35,170 nucleotides of DNA from DATFKA01 sp042095835 (GTDB taxonomy: Bacteria > Bacteroidota > Bacteroidia > Chitinophagales > Saprospiraceae): assembly GCA_042095835.1 (NCBI GenBank), contig JBELML010000061.1, positions 1 to 35,170 of the forward strand. Reading direction: 5' to 3'. The notes under the pieces are model-generated. The model saw nothing but the letters and a program-made list of their open reading frames with translations. It searched no databases and was not told the origin of the DNA. Positions 32,619-35,170 of this stretch are shown here, piece by piece; the stretch's first letter is position 1; every line of letters starts with the position of its first letter. The position numbers and the translations under genes were made by a program.

Positions 32619-33182
32619 CTAGTCTAATAGCCGAGAAAAGTCATATCCAAAAACTTTTTTAACCTCTTGTAAAAACAGTTCTAGCGTATAAGTCTTTCTC
32701 CCTATTTTTTTAAAATACTCACTATTATTTAAATTGCCGTGAGGGTCTATGAATAATAGACTATTTGATAATTTTGATAAGACCGCTAAAAAAGAAAAAA
32801 AAATGACCACCTCCTCGTAATTTTCGAATGAGTACGGCCCTCCTTCTACCTCTAATATGATGCCTAGCTGAGTATTTAGTTCAAATTGCTTCAACATTAA
32901 GTCTTCAGATATATGATTCCATGATTCTAATAAAACACTACCCATTGTCAATACTGGCCAATCTTTTTTAAACACCCTAAATTCATTTTCATAGTTTATA
33001 TCGACATACGCTTTATGTTCATAAATTAAAACTTCTTTATCAATATCACCTTTACCTCTTGGATAAAGGGTATAATCAATTCCCTCTTTTTTAATATAAA
33101 AAGAATCTCCTAGTTCCTGCTCAATCCGATTGATGGTCAAATTGGCTACCTGCATTGGGATAAAGTAAATCCTATTTTCCAT
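32619..33182 (-). CDS. Hypothetical protein of the AT-rich segment (second)
   Basis: 187 residues, AT-rich, cytosolic by appearance. The N-terminal half has alternating strands (YTLYPRGKGDIDKEVLIYEHKAYV is one such stretch in part) and the C-terminal half is helical, with EEVVIFFSFLAVLSKLSNSLLFIDP (partly) as a hydrophobic core rather than a membrane helix. This alpha/beta layout is common in contact-toxin immunity proteins, but I recognise no family. It is transcribed towards the other orphan gene and starts 59 bases inside repeat R3. No nearby toxin gene is present in the window. Confidence 0.6.
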   Translation of the reverse strand: MENRIYFIPMQVANLTINRIEQELGDSFYIKKEGIDYTLYPRGKGDIDKEVLIYEHKAYVDINYENEFRVFKKDWPVLTMGSVLLESWNHISEDLMLKQFELNTQLGIILEVEGGPYSFENYEEVVIFFSFLAVLSKLSNSLLFIDPHGNLNNSEYFKKIGRKTYTLELFLQEVKKVFGYDFSRLLD

Positions 33183-33240
33183 TAGTTGATTTTATTTAAG
33201 TTCGTATCATATTTTAATGTCGTGCCATCATTAAACACAA

Positions 33241-33272
33241 ATCCCCGTTTGGCGTAGGCTGAAGCCTGCGTC
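33241..33272 (-). repeat. Dispersed palindromic repeat, copy R3 (inverted relative to R1 and R2)
   Basis: Read on the minus strand: GACGCAGGC-TTCAGCCTACGCC-AAACGGGGAT. It matches R2 (GACGCAGGC...GAACGGGGGAT) at both ends. It stands upstream of the second orphan gene, while R1 stands downstream of the first, in opposite orientations. Confidence 0.6.
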
Positions 33273-33280
33273 AAGGTGTT

Positions 33281-33308
33281 AGCAATCCCGAAGTGAATTC
33301 GGGATGCT
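33281..33308. repeat. Strong hairpin beside R3
   Basis: AGCAATCCCGAA (33281-33292) pairs with TTCGGGATGCT (33298-33308): 11 pairs with one bulged A and a 5-base loop. No T run on either side, so a terminator is unlikely; it may be part of the R3 element. Confidence 0.5.
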
Positions 33309-33457
33309 AGCCGTCATTCAACCTAGACTAAACATAGTATCCAAGAGTTTCACATCTACCCAATCCACTACCTGTAAGCTTAGGTAATACAAACCTGCCT
33401 GATCTTTTATTTGGTAGCCTGTTGGCATGTTAATTTTTGTTCATCTTTTGAAATATT

Positions 33458-33530
33458 CGCAAAATGGTTTCTGCTTATGCTCCGTCCTGCTCCTCCGCAA
33501 AATGATTTTTGTTTACACTCCGACGCAGGC
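33458..33530 (+). repeat. Imperfect tandem duplication, 38-base period
   Basis: CGCAAAATGGTTTCTGCTTA (33458 on) recurs as CGCAAAATGATTTTTGTTTA (33496 on), each followed by a CTCCG and a pyrimidine-purine CGCAGG/CCTGC-like block. The second unit runs into repeat R2. Confidence 0.5.
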
Positions 33531-33553
33531 AAAGGCTACTCCGAACGGGGGAT
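33515..33553 (+). repeat. Dispersed palindromic repeat, copy R2
   Basis: ACACTCCGACGCAGGCAAAG, then GCTACTCCGAACGGGGGAT. Compared with R1 it shares ACTCCGA, GCAGGCAAAG and GAACGGGGG in the same order and spacing. Confidence 0.6.
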
Positions 33554-33619
33554 CAAATGAAAAAAAACAGGGTTCCTTCAGTAAAGCATAATTATAGTCG
33601 ATAATATCAAGGAGCGACG

Positions 33620-33627
33620 TATATTTG
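33620..33627 (+). promoter_or_regulatory. Candidate -7 box in the region before the LOG-family gene
   Basis: TATATTTG followed by TAGCC; the 13-base block differs by one base from the maf promoter block at 30169-30181. If used, it would give the gene at 33908 a leader of about 275 bases that includes the hairpin at 33786-33822 and leader repeat B, or a short separate RNA. Confidence 0.45.
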
Positions 33628-33785
33628 TAGCCACTGTTATACGACCGATAACAAAATAGAAAAATGGGCTGCAAAGATTTCCCTAATAAACGGATGGAAA
33701 CCTCAGGAAATCATAGACCATCAATCTGATACATACAGAATTTACAGCAAAATATACTCCAAACAGATTAAAGGAGCATGATCTT

Positions 33786-33822
33786 TTTTAATCATAAAAT
33801 CACCAACCGGTGATGATTAAAA
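33786..33822. repeat. Compound hairpin upstream of leader repeat B
   Basis: Outer stem TTTTAATCAT (33786-33795) / ATGATTAAAA (33813-33822), perfect over 10 bases. Inner stem CACC (33801-33804) / GGTG (33809-33812) with a 4-base loop and a 5-base bulge on the left side. It ends eight bases before leader copy B. Confidence 0.55.
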
Positions 33823-33829
33823 CAGATTA

Positions 33830-33907
33830 TGCGACAGCGAAGCGGTTGCAGATATTTAAAATTTCTGCAAAAACTTAGCTTCAAGCATTTGCAAAAATTT
33901 TAAACAG
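33830..33907 (+). repeat. Leader repeat, copy B, abutting the LOG-family start codon
   Basis: Starts TGCGACAGCGAAGCGGTTGC, has an inverted repeat TGCAGA ... TCTGCA with a longer spacer than in copy A, then CAAAAACTTAGCTTCAAGC, and ends GCAAAAATTTTAAACAG directly before the ATG. Same block order as copy A at 28221-28294. Confidence 0.65.
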
Positions 33908-35047
33908 ATGAAATTCAAAGCCAAAAAAGAGACCGTTATTTGCAGAGAGGTACAAATGAAAGAGCTACTCAGCGAGCAGCAGGACCTTTCTAATATTACC
34001 TTCCGGTCTTTTGATTTTTCTAATAAGATTATCAATTGGCAAAATTATACCATTAATAATACGGTCTTCCTTGGTTGTACTTTTACACTCGAGCAGGAGC
34101 TGCTGTTGAGAAGAATGGGCGCTTATATCTACGATAACCCAGATACGATTCCCTACGATCCCTTTCGCACTGATCTTTATACCTGGAAAGAACTTATGGA
34201 AGGGTATACCAAAGAAAAAGACAACAGCATTGATTTAAATATATACGAGCATTTTTCAAAATCTCGCTACAACCCGAGTATCAATGAGGCGCTGTGGCAA
34301 AGAATACATGATCATGCCATCGATAATGCCCTAAGAGAGCTGGTCCAATATGACGATGAAGGCATGTCCAAACTCAAATGTGTTGGGTTCATGGGCGGCC
34401 ACGGTATGCGCAGAGATCATCACCATTTTAAAAATACGGCCCTTACTGCAAAACTAGTAGCAGAAGAGGGGTTCTTCATTTGTACAGGTGGAGGCCCTGG
34501 TATCATGGAAGCCGCCAACCTCGGTGCCTATTTTGCCGGAAAAACGGATGAGGAGTTCCAGGAAGCTTTAAATACCTTGAGTAGGGCACCTCACTATACT
34601 AGTCAAGGATACCATGAGCAAGCATTAGAGGTCTTAGAAAAGCATCCAGATGGAAACAACAACCTCGCCATCCCGACTTGGTTTTATGGGCATGAGCCAA
34701 GCAACCTTTTCGCTAGCCACATTGCCAAGTATTTCTCTAACAGTATTAGAGAAGATAATCTAATTGCCATTTCCTTGTACGGGATTGTGTTTGCTCCTGG
34801 TAGTGCAGGTACGACCCAGGAGATATTCATGGACGCCACTCAGAATCATTATGGCACCTTTAACTATCATAGCCCGATGGTCTTCCTAGGTAGACAACGC
34901 TATGAAATCGAAACGCTCATTTTTCCATTATTAAAACAACTGGCCTGGGGCAAACCTTATTTTGACCTGCTACATATCACTGATCATCCTGAAGAGGTGA
35001 GAGATTTTATAAAAACGCATCCACCGATTAAAAATGGGGCGAAATAA
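33908..35047 (+). CDS. LOG-family (lysine decarboxylase-like fold) nucleotide-processing protein
   Basis: 379 residues. Residues about 1-125 are an N-terminal region without recognised domain. The Rossmann-like LOG core starts near 155 (KCVGFMGGHGMRRDHHHF). It has CTGGGPGIMEAAN (192-204), and PGSAGTTQE (297-305) in place of the usual PGGxGTxxE; the catalytic-type Glu (E305) is kept, the second Gly is Ser299. A 60-residue insertion separates the two motifs. LOG proteins cleave nucleoside 5'-monophosphates to base and ribose 5-phosphate (cytokinin activation in plants; PpnN in E. coli uses purine and pyrimidine nucleotides and responds to ppGpp). The insertion and long N-terminus place it nearer the PpnN-like branch; specificity cannot be told. 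Preceded by leader repeat B. Confidence 0.85.
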   Translation: MKFKAKKETVICREVQMKELLSEQQDLSNITFRSFDFSNKIINWQNYTINNTVFLGCTFTLEQELLLRRMGAYIYDNPDTIPYDPFRTDLYTWKELMEGYTKEKDNSIDLNIYEHFSKSRYNPSINEALWQRIHDHAIDNALRELVQYDDEGMSKLKCVGFMGGHGMRRDHHHFKNTALTAKLVAEEGFFICTGGGPGIMEAANLGAYFAGKTDEEFQEALNTLSRAPHYTSQGYHEQALEVLEKHPDGNNNLAIPTWFYGHEPSNLFASHIAKYFSNSIREDNLIAISLYGIVFAPGSAGTTQEIFMDATQNHYGTFNYHSPMVFLGRQRYEIETLIFPLLKQLAWGKPYFDLLHITDHPEEVRDFIKTHPPIKNGAK

Positions 35048-35170
35048 ATTAATTATCTGATTTAGTATAGGGCAAACGCATCAAAAAAAATCCACTGCAA
35101 TTTTTTATAAATTCAACTGAAACTCCAATTCAAAACCGCTCTGGCATCTTCATTTTTGTCATTCGATACA
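35048..35170. other. Downstream edge of the window
   Basis: 123 AT-rich bases after the LOG-family stop codon. No gene, hairpin or repeat is apparent before the window ends. Confidence 0.5.

Larger units (their letters stand above)
33183..33907. other. Repeat-rich intergenic region before the LOG-family gene
   Basis: 725 bases with no convincing gene. From left to right it contains dispersed repeat R3, a strong hairpin (33281-33308), two copies of an imperfect 38-base direct repeat, dispersed repeat R2, a -7 box (33620-33627), a compound hairpin (33786-33822) and leader repeat copy B up to the ATG at 33908. The density of palindromes suggests repeated insertion of small non-autonomous elements. 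Confidence 0.65.

Noticed and set aside
33458..33553. Possible CRISPR array
   Set aside because: Only two imperfect units with a 38-base period and no conserved spacer-repeat structure; no cas genes.
33664..33729. 21-residue frame from ATG after the -7 box at 33620
   Set aside because: Very short, no recognisable features; could be a leader peptide but nothing supports it.
33605..33780. 58-codon open stretch without a start codon
   Set aside because: Considered as a recombinase C-terminal remnant, but no catalytic motif or convincing similarity can be seen.

Overview
The window looks like chromosomal DNA of a Bacteroidota bacterium, most likely of the Saprospiria (Lewinella/Haliscomenobacter-like). 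Supporting signs are a type IX secretion C-terminal sorting domain, lipoproteins with CEKDDD-type surface-export signals, TAnnTTTG -7 boxes instead of sigma70 boxes, weak Shine-Dalgarno sequences, a UbiA family enzyme next to kdsC, and an exosortase of the Bacteroidota kind. The taxon is an inference from gene content. No rRNA, tRNA, CRISPR array or intact insertion sequence was seen.

Layout. 1-497: 5' part of hemE, minus strand, cut by the window edge. 880-7429, plus strand: a glutamate/aspartate-type symporter, a small conserved protein, a thioredoxin-like lipoprotein and a 1013-residue fusion protein (TIR-like domain, acidic linker, TPR array, coiled coil, C-terminal short-chain dehydrogenase). 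7443-13204, minus strand: a 40-residue membrane protein, a PIF1/RecD-like helicase translationally coupled to a beta-propeller amidohydrolase lipoprotein, and an exosortase with an overlapping membrane partner gene. 13303-16195, plus strand: aspartate aminotransferase, kdsC and a ubiA-type prenyltransferase.

16484-30004 is a run of about 13.5 kb entirely on the minus strand. It holds a five-gene tripartite efflux operon (periplasmic helical protein, TolC-like channel, adaptor, FtsX-type permease, ATPase), a beta-barrel outer-membrane protein, a T9SS cargo protein, and three tandem paralogous lipoproteins that combine a haloalkane-dehalogenase-like alpha/beta hydrolase with an extra C-terminal domain. 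It lies between ubiA and maf, genes that I recall as neighbours in many Bacteroidota, so the block may be an insertion.

30194-35170: maf, a GH16 glucanase lipoprotein, then a repeat-rich AT-rich segment (31.6-33.9 kb) with two unrecognised genes bracketed by dispersed palindromic repeats, and finally a LOG-family protein. Its 5' leader is homologous to the leader of the middle dehalogenase paralog.

Most unusual: the TIR-TPR-SDR fusion; the triplicated surface dehalogenase-like lipoproteins; the shared mobile-looking leader element directly abutting two unrelated start codons; the repeat-bracketed orphan gene pair; and the exosortase pair.
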